A DNA stretch of 64,000 nucleotides, from NCBI RefSeq assembly GCF_030733205.1, contig NZ_JASHJL010000030.1:1-64000 (forward strand), read 5' to 3'. The notes beneath the pieces are model-generated. The model was not told the DNA's origin. It did not search any database and worked only from the letters and a program-made list of their open reading frames with translations. This document shows, one piece after another, positions 26,311-34,644 of this stretch. The stretch comes from Mameliella sp. MMSF_3455 (GTDB lineage: Bacteria > Pseudomonadota > Alphaproteobacteria > Rhodobacterales > Rhodobacteraceae). Each line of letters starts with the position of its first letter. Position 1 is the first letter of the stretch. A program made the position numbers and the translations under genes.

Positions 26311-27483
26311 TCAGTCGTAGCTGCGCTGGTCCTCGATCACCAAACCGTCGCGCGGCAGCGCCCCGGGCGCCACCAGTTCGACCCGTCCCTTCAACTTCAG
26401 CACCTCGGCCACGGTCCCCTCGTAGGTCGAAGCATCGCCACCATCCGCCTCGATCCGCACCGTCATCACGTCCATCTCGCCTTCGCGGCTGGCGACCACG
26501 CGGGCGCGGGCGATCTCGGTGTGCTTGGCCACCAATTGCGCCACCTGTTCGGGGCGTACGAACATGCCCTTGATCTTGGTCGTCTGATCGGCGCGGCCCA
26601 TCCAGCCCTTGATCCGGGTGTTGGTCCGTCCGCAGGGGCTTTCGCCCGGCAGCACGGCGCTCAGGTCGCCGGTGGCAAAGCGGATCAGCGGGTAATCGGG
26701 GTTCAGCGTCGTCACGACGATCTCCCCCACCTCGCCCTCCGGGACGGGATCGCCGGTGCCCGGCGTAACAAGTTCGACGATCACATGTTCGTCGAGAATC
26801 ATGCCCTCCATTTCGGGGCTCTCGTAGGCGACATTTCCCAGGTCCGCGGTCGCGTAACATTGCAGGCACTGGATGCCGCGGTCCGCATAATACTGGCGCA
26901 GCGAGGGGAAGAGCGCGCCGCCCCCGACCGCCGCCCGCGTGATGCCCAGCTCCAGCCCCATCTCGTCGGCCTTTTCCAGGATCATCTTGAGGTAATCCGG
27001 CGTGCCCGCATAGGCCGTCACCCCGACGTCTCGGGCCGCCCGGGCCTGCAGCTCGGTCTGGCCGGTTCCGGCAGGCAGAACCGCGGCCCCCACCGCCCGC
27101 GCACCGGATTCAAAGATCATTCCCGCCGGGGTCAGGTGATAGCCGAAACAGTTCTGCACGATGTCGCCGCGCCCGATGCCGCAGGCGTTCAGGAAACGGC
27201 CCATCCGCCACCAGTCATGGCTGATGCCGCCGGGCTCGTAGATCGGTCCCGGGCTTTGAAAGACATGCGCCAGGTTCGACACCGGCAGACCGCCAAACGG
27301 CGGTTCCGCAGCCTGTTTCGCCACCAGGTCGGCCTTGCGAAGCACCGGCAGATCGGACAGGCCCGACAGGTCTTCCAGCGGGTCGATCCCCTGTCTGTTC
27401 AGCTGTACGTTCAACGCCTCCAGCTGTGCCGCCTCGCGCGCATCGCGACTGCGCGTCTCCAGCTCGTCGAAATAGGTGCTCAT
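26311..27483 (-). CDS. Phenylacetate-CoA ligase (PaaK)-like adenylate-forming enzyme
   Basis: A 390-residue ANL-superfamily enzyme of the PaaK type, shorter than full acyl-CoA synthetases. It contains VQNCFGYHLTPAGM, a glycine-rich AVGGGALFPSLRQYYADRG and, near the C-terminal hinge, LIRFATGDLSAVLPGES followed by GWMGRADQTTKIKGMFVRPEQ. The PaaK family makes CoA thioesters of aryl acids such as phenylacetate. ATG 27483 is chosen because AAGGAG lies six bases upstream; a GTG one codon earlier is too close to it. It is divergent from the tandem-domain gene, next to the Liv-type ABC importer, which suggests activation of an imported carboxylic acid. Substrate is not determined. Confidence 0.88.
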   Translation of the reverse strand: MSTYFDELETRSRDAREAAQLEALNVQLNRQGIDPLEDLSGLSDLPVLRKADLVAKQAAEPPFGGLPVSNLAHVFQSPGPIYEPGGISHDWWRMGRFLNACGIGRGDIVQNCFGYHLTPAGMIFESGARAVGAAVLPAGTGQTELQARAARDVGVTAYAGTPDYLKMILEKADEMGLELGITRAAVGGGALFPSLRQYYADRGIQCLQCYATADLGNVAYESPEMEGMILDEHVIVELVTPGTGDPVPEGEVGEIVVTTLNPDYPLIRFATGDLSAVLPGESPCGRTNTRIKGWMGRADQTTKIKGMFVRPEQVAQLVAKHTEIARARVVASREGEMDVMTVRIEADGGDASTYEGTVAEVLKLKGRVELVAPGALPRDGLVIEDQRSYD

Positions 27484-27680
27484 CACGCTCTCCTTCGAAA
27501 TTCCGTCGTCCGGGCGCAGGCGGTCCTGCCAGGCCTCCCCGGTCCAGGCCGGACGCGCCGGAGCCGTCCGGTGTCAACGCCACCGCCCCGTTGCGCCGGC
27601 AGGCATATTGATTTGGAACAAGGTGCCCCGCCGTCCCAACCCCTAGGGTCTGCCAAGTCAAAGGGAGAGGAGGCCCAGAG

Positions 27681-28550
27681 ATGCACGACGATATTGATGC
27701 CCGCATCCGGTTCGACGATGTCCGCCAGATCATGGAGGTCGACTTCTCCGGCTTCGTTTTCGACAACTCGACCACCGTCAACCGGTTCTATGACCGGATC
27801 GAGACGCGCATCGCGGACACGGGCGAGGAACTGTGGTTTTTCCTGATCAATCTGAACGGCACGCGCATCGACAACTCGGCCTGGGTGGCCTACGCGCGGC
27901 GCGGACGGGCGTTGAACATGGCGCACTCGATGGGATCCGTGCGCTTCGACGCCTCGCCGGAAACCGCGGCCCAGATCGAACGCTCCGCGCGGACAGAGGC
28001 ATTTGACCCCAACCTGTTCACGAACCGGGCCGATGCACTGGTCCGACTGGGACAGATACCCTCCCGCAGACGTGCGCATGTGCAGCACGACCCGAACTAC
28101 ACGCCCCAGGATTTCTTTCACCGCATCGCCTTCGACGACAGGGCGGAGATCATGGAGGTGGATTTTTCCTGGTTCACCTTCAACCATTCCCGAGACGTCA
28201 ACGATTTCTACGACCACATCGAAAGCCGCATCGCCGACAGCGGGCGTGACAGGTGGTTTTTCCTGATCAACTACGAGGGTACGCAGATCCTGCCGGCTGC
28301 CTGGGTGCAATACGCTCATCGGGGCAAGACGCTGAACTTGGAACATTCGCTGGGCACGGTGCGCTACGCGCCGGGATCCGAGACAGAGGCCGACATCCGC
28401 CTGCGCGCCGAAAGCCAGGACTTCCGCCCCAACATCCGCAACACGCGCGCCGAGGCGTTGGCCCGGATCGAGGAAATGCGCGGGGACCATGGCTATCGGT
28501 CCGCCCGGCCCACGGCGCAGGACGCGTTGGCGCCACAGGGGCGCGGGTAG
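27681..28550 (+). CDS. Tandem-duplicated domain protein of unknown function
   Basis: A 289-residue soluble protein made of two copies of one domain. Residues 11-130 align to residues 151-270 with no gaps, a period of exactly 140 residues. FDDVRQIMEVDFSGFVFDNS in copy 1 matches FDDRAEIMEVDFSWFTFNHS in copy 2 at 13 of 20 positions, and both keep WFFLIN and a following AW. The order of hydrophobic strands and helices loosely recalls a STAS/SpoIIAA fold, which is only a suggestion. A GGGAGAGGAGG ribosome-binding site precedes the ATG. It is divergent from the PaaK-like gene and converges on the cupin gene in the Liv-type importer locus. Confidence 0.75.
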   Translation: MHDDIDARIRFDDVRQIMEVDFSGFVFDNSTTVNRFYDRIETRIADTGEELWFFLINLNGTRIDNSAWVAYARRGRALNMAHSMGSVRFDASPETAAQIERSARTEAFDPNLFTNRADALVRLGQIPSRRRAHVQHDPNYTPQDFFHRIAFDDRAEIMEVDFSWFTFNHSRDVNDFYDHIESRIADSGRDRWFFLINYEGTQILPAAWVQYAHRGKTLNLEHSLGTVRYAPGSETEADIRLRAESQDFRPNIRNTRAEALARIEEMRGDHGYRSARPTAQDALAPQGRG

Positions 28551-28598
28551 GACCTCCCCCGCCTGTCGCTCCGGTATGCCTCGTTCTGCGCCATCACG

Positions 28599-29015
28599 TC
28601 ACTCGACCGGCCAGGAAAAGGGTTCCAGGATGTTGACGACATAGGTCACCATCAACTCGATATCGCCGTCGCCGAGGTTGCGCAGCGGGCCATGCGCATC
28701 CCCGGCGGACACAAAGATCACCCGCCCCGGCTCCAGCACCTGTTCCGTGCCGTCCGGTCCCTCGATGCGCCCGCCGCGCAGAACGACCGCATGCATGTCG
28801 CCGGGATGAGCATGTCGCTCGATCATGCCCTCCGGCTTGATCGTCACGCGGCTGATGACCACCTTCATCTCTGCCGCATCCGAGAGCGGCTGCTCCGACA
28901 GCACCTCGTGCACTACCAGGTCACTGGCCTGCACGGGCGTCGCCCCCAGAAGCGACGCAAAGGCCAGGATGGCGGCGCCGGCAAGCGCAAGACAGGTCGG
29001 GGCAAAACGGATCAT
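28599..29015 (-). CDS. Exported cupin-domain protein
   Basis: A 138-residue protein with a signal peptide (hydrophobic residues about 10-25, ending PVQAS) and one cupin barrel. The first cupin motif is seen in ERHAHPGDMHAVVLRGG, with two His on the pattern HxH, and the second in GRVIFVSAGDAHGPLRN. The fold binds metals and occurs in dioxygenases, isomerases and sensors; the function here is not determined. ATG 29015 has AGGAATG upstream. It follows livF on the same strand after 62 bp. Its export is unusual for cupins and suggests a periplasmic task near the importer. Confidence 0.82.
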   Translation of the reverse strand: MIRFAPTCLALAGAAILAFASLLGATPVQASDLVVHEVLSEQPLSDAAEMKVVISRVTIKPEGMIERHAHPGDMHAVVLRGGRIEGPDGTEQVLEPGRVIFVSAGDAHGPLRNLGDGDIELMVTYVVNILEPFSWPVE

Positions 29016-29077
29016 GACATCATTCCTCTGGATGAAGCGGCCTTCGCGCCGGTAATCGGGGCCGTGACGGCGGCGGC

Positions 29078-29902
29078 TCAGGCCAGCCACCGCTTGCGGC
29101 GCCGGTAGGACCGCACATCGCGGAAGGATTTGCGCCCTTCGTCCGACATCCCCAGGTAGAATTCCTTGACGTCCGGGTTTTCCCGAAGCTCGGCGGCGGG
29201 CCCATCCATCACGACGCGCCCGTTTTCCAGGATATAGCCGGAATGGGCGTATTTCAGCGCCACGTTGGTGTTCTGCTCGGCCAGCAGGAAACTCACGCCC
29301 TCGTTCTCGTTCACCGATTTCACGATCTCGAAGATCTGTTCCACCAGTTGCGGCGCCAGCCCCATGCTGGGTTCGTCCAGAAGGATCGTTTCGGGCCGCG
29401 ACATCAGTGCCCGCCCGATCGCGGTCATCTGCTGCTCCCCGCCCGAAGTATAGCCCGCCTGGCTGCGGCGGCGCTCCTTGAGGCGCGGAAAATAGGAATA
29501 GACCATCTCCAGGTCCGCCTCGACCGCCGCCTTGCCGTCCTTGCGCGTGTAGGCACCGGTCATCAGGTTTTCCTCGACGGTCAGGTGCTCGAAACAGTGG
29601 CGGCCTTCCATCACCTGGATCACGCCGCGTTTCACCAGCGCCGCCGGATCGAGGTCCTGGACCCGCTCGCCCTTGTAGACGATGGAGCCCTTGGTCACTT
29701 CGCCTCGCTCGGAGTGCAACAGGTTGGAAATCGCCTTCAGCGTTGTCGTCTTGCCAGCACCATTGCCCCCCAGCAGCGCGGTGATCCCGCCCTTGTTCAC
29801 GGTCAGGCTGACGCCCTTCAGCACGAGGATCACGTGGTTGTAGATCACCTCGATGTTGTTCACCTCGAGCAGGGCCTCGTCCGTCCGTCCTGCATCCAGC
29901 AT
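29078..29902 (-). CDS. livF: Branched-chain-amino-acid-type ABC importer, ATPase (LivF)
   Basis: A 274-residue ATP-binding subunit of a HAAT-type importer. Walker A is GGNGAGKTTTLKAI, the signature loop is TSGGEQQMTAIGRAL and Walker B is ETILLDEPSMGLAP. Compared with LivF of E. coli it has a C-terminal basic tail (RSYRRRKRWLA). It starts at ATG 29902 (MLDAGRTDEALLEVNNIEV). The gene is on the minus strand after the substrate-binding protein gene and before the cupin gene. Proteins of this family also import short-chain amides, urea and aromatic acids, so a substrate other than amino acids is likely. Confidence 0.93.
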   Translation of the reverse strand: MLDAGRTDEALLEVNNIEVIYNHVILVLKGVSLTVNKGGITALLGGNGAGKTTTLKAISNLLHSERGEVTKGSIVYKGERVQDLDPAALVKRGVIQVMEGRHCFEHLTVEENLMTGAYTRKDGKAAVEADLEMVYSYFPRLKERRRSQAGYTSGGEQQMTAIGRALMSRPETILLDEPSMGLAPQLVEQIFEIVKSVNENEGVSFLLAEQNTNVALKYAHSGYILENGRVVMDGPAAELRENPDVKEFYLGMSDEGRKSFRDVRSYRRRKRWLA

Positions 29903-29944
29903 CGTCTCACCTCGCGCTCCGGGTCGGCCCTGAGCCGCCCCTGC

Positions 29945-29972
29945 TGCTTCTTCTCTCTGAAAATACTCGAAA
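29945..29972 (+). repeat. Degenerate extragenic repeat, copy E
   Basis: CTGCTTCTTCTCTCTGAAAA followed by TACTCGAAAG resembles the core of copies A, B and D but lacks the GGGC block. The sequence just after it (GCCCCGGCGAGGC...) is GC-rich and can form a weak stem. It lies between livF and the binding-protein gene. Confidence 0.3.
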
Positions 29973-30015
29973 GTCGGCCCCGGCGAGGCGGATGCACCGC
30001 CGGGGCCTTGCGCGA

Positions 30016-31311
30016 TCACATCGCGTCGCAGTCCTCGTTCACCGGCCAGGGGGCATTGGCCTCGGCGTATTCCTTCGCCTTTTCCTCTGCCAGCGCCTGA
30101 TAGGCTTCCACGTTCGGCGTCAGAAGGTCGGAGACCTTGACGAACTTCTCGCCATCCCATTCCAGCATCCAGCCGCCCGAATGGCCGGTGTGGTTGGCAC
30201 AGGAAGTCTGGAACGGCGGCACCATGCCGGTCAGGCCCAGTTCCTCGATCCGCGCCTCGGTCATGTTGATGTTTTCCAGGCCCCAGCGCAGTTGCTCGGC
30301 ATTGATCTCGGGGGTGCCGAATTCAGCCTGCGCCGCGCGGATGCCTTCCGCCAGGATGGCCGAGATCACGATCCCGCGCGAGTAGAAGACGCCTGTCATC
30401 TCGGTCTCGTCGGTCTTGGACTTGCCCGCGTCGATGACGTATTGCTGCACATCCTTCATGACAGGCGCATCCATGTTCGGGTACGACCAGCTGATCGACT
30501 TGTAGCCCTTGCCGTCCTCGCCCACGATCCGCAGATCCGCGTCATGCCCGGCCCACCAGACACCCAGGAAATTCTCCATCGGGAACTTGGTCTTGACCGC
30601 TTCGGTGATGGCACCCGCGTTCATCGCGCCCCAGCCCCACATCACGACATAGTCGGGACGCATCCGGCGGATCTGCAACCATTGCGCCGACTGGTTCTGC
30701 ATTTCCTTCAGGCCCACCGGGATCGGGTTCAGTTCAAAGCCCTTTTGCTCGGCCAGCTGTTCCAGAACCGGGATCGGCTCCTTGCCGTAGGGGTGGTCAA
30801 GGTGCAGGAAGGCGATGGTCTTGCCGTCCAGGCTGCCCTGCCCTTCGAGATACTGGATGATCATGTCCGCCGCATCCCAGTATCCGGACGGGGTGTTGAA
30901 GGCCCACTGGAAGGTCTTGCCATCCATCATCGGGCTGAACCCGTAGCCCGGCGCGAGAATCGGGATGTTGTCGACGTTGGTCTTGGGCAGCACCTGCAGG
31001 GTGATGCCGGTTGACCAGGGCTGCGTCACGATCGCCTTGCCCTTGGTCTTTTCATAGCATTCAACGCCCTTTTCGGTGGAATAGCCGGTTTCGCATTCCT
31101 CGCCGTTGATCATCACGCCACCGATGCCGCCGTCACGCGCGTTCAGCATCGCCAGGTAATCGGCCTGCCCGTTCATCAGCGGGATGCCCGTCGCGGCAAA
31201 GGGGCCGGTCCGGTAGGCGAGGTTCGGGGCATATAGCTCCTGCGCCATCGAGGCCCCGGCGGTCGCCGCCGCAAGCGCGCCGGCAAGGGCCAGTCTGGTA
31301 AAGTGTTTCAT
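30016..31311 (-). CDS. HAAT-family ABC importer, periplasmic substrate-binding protein
   Basis: A 431-residue periplasmic ligand-binding protein of the Leu/Ile/Val-type family. The signal peptide is residues 1-23 (MKHFTRLALAGALAAATAGA, cleaved after ASMAQ). The mature protein has the two-lobe type I periplasmic fold, with VMINGEECETGYSTEKGVEC and a central KTIAFLHLDHPYGKEP. It contains four Cys in pairs that could form disulfides. Longer than E. coli LivJ (about 345 mature residues), it resembles the versions found with aromatic-acid or amide importers. It is followed by livF and preceded by livM on the same strand. Confidence 0.9.
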   Translation of the reverse strand: MKHFTRLALAGALAAATAGASMAQELYAPNLAYRTGPFAATGIPLMNGQADYLAMLNARDGGIGGVMINGEECETGYSTEKGVECYEKTKGKAIVTQPWSTGITLQVLPKTNVDNIPILAPGYGFSPMMDGKTFQWAFNTPSGYWDAADMIIQYLEGQGSLDGKTIAFLHLDHPYGKEPIPVLEQLAEQKGFELNPIPVGLKEMQNQSAQWLQIRRMRPDYVVMWGWGAMNAGAITEAVKTKFPMENFLGVWWAGHDADLRIVGEDGKGYKSISWSYPNMDAPVMKDVQQYVIDAGKSKTDETEMTGVFYSRGIVISAILAEGIRAAQAEFGTPEINAEQLRWGLENINMTEARIEELGLTGMVPPFQTSCANHTGHSGGWMLEWDGEKFVKVSDLLTPNVEAYQALAEEKAKEYAEANAPWPVNEDCDAM

Positions 31312-31400
31312 GTCTTTCCTCCCTTGGAATGTCTCACTCGGTATTGCGTTTTCTTGTTGGGCCGCAGGTAGCGGCCATGGGATGGGAGCCTGCCCCCATC

Positions 31401-32477
31401 TCAATAGGGGAAGGGCCAGAGGATCAGTTTCTCCCGCAGCAGCCGCCACAGCTGCGCCAAGCCGTGCGGTTCGACGATCAGAAAGAACACGATCAGCCCG
31501 CCCACGATCATGAAGTTCAGGTGTTCCACCATCGAGGACGACAGCGGGATGCCAAGCGCCTCGGGGACCAGGTTCAGAACCACCGGCAGGCCCACGATCA
31601 GGATCGCTCCCAGGTAGTTGCCCAGGATCGAACCCAGCCCTCCGATGATCGCGATGAACAGGATCCGGAACGACAGTGGAATATCGAACAGGTTGGGCTC
31701 TGCCGCACCGCGCCACATGAAGACGAAAAGCGCGCCCGCCACGCCCACGATGTAGGACGAGATCGCAAAGGCCGTCAGCTTGGACTTCATCAGGTTGATG
31801 CCGATCAGCTCGGCCGCGATATCCATGTCGCGCGTGGCTTTCCACGTCCGGCCAAGGTTGCCGCGCGTCAGGTTGATGCAGACCCAGGTCAAAAGGCAGA
31901 CGATGAACAACACCAGGTAGTACTGGACGATCGAATCCGCCTGCGGGCCGGAGACATACAGCCCGAAAATGTCGAGGTTCGGCACCTGGATCGCGCCCGA
32001 GGCGTTGTAGTTGTAGAGCCAGGCCCATTTCTCGAACAGCCAGACCAGGAAGAACTGCGCCGCCAGAGTCGCGATCGCCAGGTAGAAACCCTTGATCCGC
32101 AAACTGGGGATGCCGAAGGCGACGCCGACGCCCGCGCTGAACACGCCCGACAGGAGGATCGCGATGATCGGGTTCATCCACGGCATGATCGTGATCATCT
32201 TGTAGCAGGCATAGGCCCCCACCCCCATGAAGGCCGCCGTGCCCAGCGACAGCTGCCCGGCATAGCCCGTGAGGATGTTCAGCCCCAGCGCGGCAAGCGA
32301 ATAGATGAGGATCGGGATCAGAAGGGTCTGGAAGGTGAACTCGCTGGCCGTCAGCGGGAAGATCACCCATGCCAGAACCAGGATAAAGCCCAGCAGGAAG
32401 GCATCCTGCTTGACCGGGAACAGCGCCTGGTCGGCCTCGTAACTCGTCTTGAACTGCCCAGCGGTGCGATACAGCAT
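31401..32477 (-). CDS. livM: HAAT-family ABC importer, permease (LivM)
   Basis: A 358-residue inner-membrane permease with about ten helices. The family core is recognisable: LGLNILTGYAGQLSLGTAAFMGVGAY near residue 100, and the coupling-helix region GRTWKATRDMDIAAELIGINLMKSKLTAFAISS. It ends 90 bp before the binding-protein gene. Unlike most Liv operons, where livH and livM are adjacent, three small genes separate it from livH here. Confidence 0.93.
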   Translation of the reverse strand: MLYRTAGQFKTSYEADQALFPVKQDAFLLGFILVLAWVIFPLTASEFTFQTLLIPILIYSLAALGLNILTGYAGQLSLGTAAFMGVGAYACYKMITIMPWMNPIIAILLSGVFSAGVGVAFGIPSLRIKGFYLAIATLAAQFFLVWLFEKWAWLYNYNASGAIQVPNLDIFGLYVSGPQADSIVQYYLVLFIVCLLTWVCINLTRGNLGRTWKATRDMDIAAELIGINLMKSKLTAFAISSYIVGVAGALFVFMWRGAAEPNLFDIPLSFRILFIAIIGGLGSILGNYLGAILIVGLPVVLNLVPEALGIPLSSSMVEHLNFMIVGGLIVFFLIVEPHGLAQLWRLLREKLILWPFPY

Positions 32478-32505
32478 CGCCGTCCTCCCCTTGTCTCGTC
32501 GCGGT

Positions 32506-32991
32506 TCAGCCCGCGGCTTCTCCGATGTAGCCGCCGGGACGGACAGGCCGTCCCCGCAGGCAGAAATTCAACAGCGCGATCAGCGCCGGCAGCGGCACGA
32601 ACAGGAAGCCGGCCACCGATCCGATCTGGATCCAGCTCAGGTCCTGCCCGGGGTGATCCGCCTGCTGCATCCGCACCAGCGCGATCACTGCCCAGTTCAC
32701 CGCCACCCAGAACGATGAGGCCAGCAGAAGCGTGCCCCAGCCCTGCCAGTGCGGCGGTGCCGTTTCGCCGATGTTCTGTTCGGCCGCACGCACCTGGCTC
32801 AGCACCGAAAGGCAGACCCAGGGCACAGGCACGGTCACGACAATGATCACAAGACCGATCAGGAGTTCCGGCCCCCCGCCAAGCATCACGAAGAGAAAGA
32901 ACCCCAGCACCACGGCAGTCACGCCGGTCACTCCGGCCGAGACAAGCCCCGCCGTCAGCAAACCGTCCTTATCTGCGGCGGCCTCGGTCAT
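32506..32991 (-). CDS. Small four-helix membrane protein
   Basis: A 161-residue protein of unknown function with about four hydrophobic segments: residues near 13-37, 42-64, 88-109 and 120-145. The loop between helices two and three has acidic and polar residues (AAEQNIGETAPPHW). No conserved motif is recognised. It lies 28 bp upstream of livM on the same strand, between livM and livH, in a row of three small membrane-protein genes. Co-expression with the importer is therefore likely, and an accessory or assembly role is inferred only from position. Confidence 0.72.
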   Translation of the reverse strand: MTEAAADKDGLLTAGLVSAGVTGVTAVVLGFFLFVMLGGGPELLIGLVIIVVTVPVPWVCLSVLSQVRAAEQNIGETAPPHWQGWGTLLLASSFWVAVNWAVIALVRMQQADHPGQDLSWIQIGSVAGFLFVPLPALIALLNFCLRGRPVRPGGYIGEAAG

Positions 32992-32994
32992 CGG

Positions 32995-33270
32995 TCAGCC
33001 ATCCTCCCGGTCGTCCTGCGGGCCGCGCCGCGGTTCGGTCCCGAGCCCGGCCAGGCGCGCCATCATGTTCAGCGTCAGTGCGGCGCCGGACAGGCCCACC
33101 GCCAGCGCGCCGTGCATCCCCGCCGAGACCATGCCCGTCATGGCATGGGTCATCATGACCATGTCATCGCTTTCACCCAGCCCGTTGGCGCCGCGTGCCA
33201 GATCGGCAATCCCCGGATCGGGGCGCTGCACGGGGCGTGTCGCGGACCGTTTTTCCCCAGTCGTGTTCAT
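32995..33270 (-). CDS. Small protein with a Met-rich hydrophobic segment
   Basis: A 91-residue protein starting at ATG 33270 (MNTTGEKRSATR). The N-terminal third is charged. The middle (about residues 37-75) is hydrophobic, rich in Met and Gly, with a His inside (THAMTGMVSAGMHGALAVGL), and could span the membrane once or twice. The C-terminus is charged (EPRRGPQDDREDG). I recognise no family. Only three bases separate its stop from the start of the next small gene, and one base separates its start from the previous stop, so translation is likely coupled. Confidence 0.62.
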   Translation of the reverse strand: MNTTGEKRSATRPVQRPDPGIADLARGANGLGESDDMVMMTHAMTGMVSAGMHGALAVGLSGAALTLNMMARLAGLGTEPRRGPQDDREDG

Positions 33271-33271
33271 C

Positions 33272-33520
33272 TCAGCCCTCCAGCCCTTCATCCGCTTCGT
33301 AGCGCGCGCGGCTAGCTGCCGGTTTCGCATAGCCGGTCGACTCGGAATGGCGCACCAGCCAGAAATAGGCCCAGAGTCCCACCGCCGCGCCCGCCGCCGC
33401 AAGCAGCAGGGCAATGGTCATGCGTCCGCCCGCCTCCGGATCGCCGGTCAGGGCAAGGTAGCCGAAGGACCAGAACCCGGCCCAGGCGATCACGTTCAGA
33501 ATGGCTATCAGCTTCGACAT
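33272..33520 (-). CDS. Small two-helix membrane protein
   Basis: An 82-residue protein of unknown function with two hydrophobic segments (about residues 4-24 and 34-56) and a charged C-terminal tail (SESTGYAKPAASRARYEADEGLEG). It is the first of the three small genes that separate livH from livM; its stop codon lies one base before the next ATG. AGGAGGGG precedes its own ATG at 33520. It resembles no transporter subunit I know, and its function can only be guessed from its place inside the importer operon. Confidence 0.68.
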   Translation of the reverse strand: MSKLIAILNVIAWAGFWSFGYLALTGDPEAGGRMTIALLLAAAGAAVGLWAYFWLVRHSESTGYAKPAASRARYEADEGLEG

Positions 33521-33602
33521 TTCCGCCCCTCCTCCGGGCGTCGGGTGGACCTGTGCCCCCCGTTCCTCCGACCTTGTCCGATCCGGGCAGACCCGGACCG
33601 CC

Positions 33603-34556
33603 CTAGACCCTTTCGATGATGCGTTCCCCGAACAGCCCCTGCGGACGGAACAGCAGCACGATCAGCGCCAGGACGAAAGCGAACCATGTCTCGGTGTTGC
33701 CGCCAAGGATCGGGTAGCCCCAATAGCCGTCGAACAGCTTTTCCAGGATGCCGATCATCAGCCCGCCGACGATGGCGCCGGTGATGCTTTCCAGCCCGCC
33801 CAGCATGAGCACCGGCAGCGCCTTGTAGGCGATGACCTCTAGCGCAAAGCTGACCCCCGCGCGCGCGCCCCAGGCAATGCCCGTGACCAGCGCGATGATC
33901 CCCGCGATGAACCAGACCAGCACCCAGATCGTCTGCAGCGAGATGCCCACCGACAGCGCCGCCTGGTGATCGTCCCCCAGCGCGCGGATCGCCCGGCCCA
34001 TCTTGGTGTAGTTGAGAAAGGCCAGCAGCGCCGCCACCAGCACCCCGCCGACCACGACCACCGTGATGTCGAGATGCGGCAGGATCAGCAGCCCACCCCA
34101 GGGTTCCAGCAGGGTTTCGCCGGTCGGAATGCCCAGCTCGCTGGTGATCATCTGCTTGTTTTCGCCGCCAAAGATGATCTCGCCCAGGCCGATCAGGAAC
34201 AGGCTGACCCCGATGGTGGCCATGAAAAGGATGATGTCAGGCTGCCCCACCAGCGGCCGCAGAACCACCCGTTCGATGCTGACCGCCAGCACGAACATCA
34301 CGCCCAGAGTCAACAGCACCGCGATCCAAGCCGGGATTCCGTAGGCATAAAGCCCCACCAGCGTCAGCGCCGCAAAGACCACCATGATGCCCTGCGCAAA
34401 GTTGAAGATGCGGCTGGAGCGGAAGATCAACACGAAGCCCAGGGCGATCAGCGCATAGAGCACGCCGGACACCAGCCCCTCCCAGAGCGTCTGCAGGAAC
34501 AGGTCCGGCGCTTCGTACATGTCCACGAAGGGATTGATGAAGATGTCTCTCAGCAT
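33603..34556 (-). CDS. livH: HAAT-family ABC importer, permease (LivH)
   Basis: A 317-residue inner-membrane permease with about eight helices. The family segment SGVLYALIALGFVLIFRSSRIFNFAQG is at residues 30-55. The coupling region reads TKMGRAIRALGDDHQAALSVGIS, and AYKALPVLMLGGLESITGAIVGGLMIGI lies near the C-terminus. It starts at ATG 34556 with GGGGAGAG upstream. It forms the translocation pore with LivM and follows livG on the same strand. Confidence 0.94.
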   Translation of the reverse strand: MLRDIFINPFVDMYEAPDLFLQTLWEGLVSGVLYALIALGFVLIFRSSRIFNFAQGIMVVFAALTLVGLYAYGIPAWIAVLLTLGVMFVLAVSIERVVLRPLVGQPDIILFMATIGVSLFLIGLGEIIFGGENKQMITSELGIPTGETLLEPWGGLLILPHLDITVVVVGGVLVAALLAFLNYTKMGRAIRALGDDHQAALSVGISLQTIWVLVWFIAGIIALVTGIAWGARAGVSFALEVIAYKALPVLMLGGLESITGAIVGGLMIGILEKLFDGYWGYPILGGNTETWFAFVLALIVLLFRPQGLFGERIIERV

Positions 34557-34567
34557 GAGCTCTCCCC

Positions 34568-34588
34568 GCCCCGGTCTTGATCCGGGGC
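34568..34588. repeat. Short GC-rich inverted repeat, copy 1
   Basis: Perfect 7-bp arms GCCCCGG and CCGGGGC flank the loop TCTTGAT. The same arms with loop ACCTGAC occur at 40412. It lies between livG and livH, inside the operon. Confidence 0.5.
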
Positions 34589-34644
34589 CTCATGGTTAAG
34601 GTGGAGGTCCAGGGGCAAGCCCGGGACGGGATTCGAAAACGGTC

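Noticed and set aside
31329-32846. A 505-codon frame antisense to livM and the small membrane gene
   Set aside because: Composition is that of a shadow frame, and livM has family motifs on the opposite strand.
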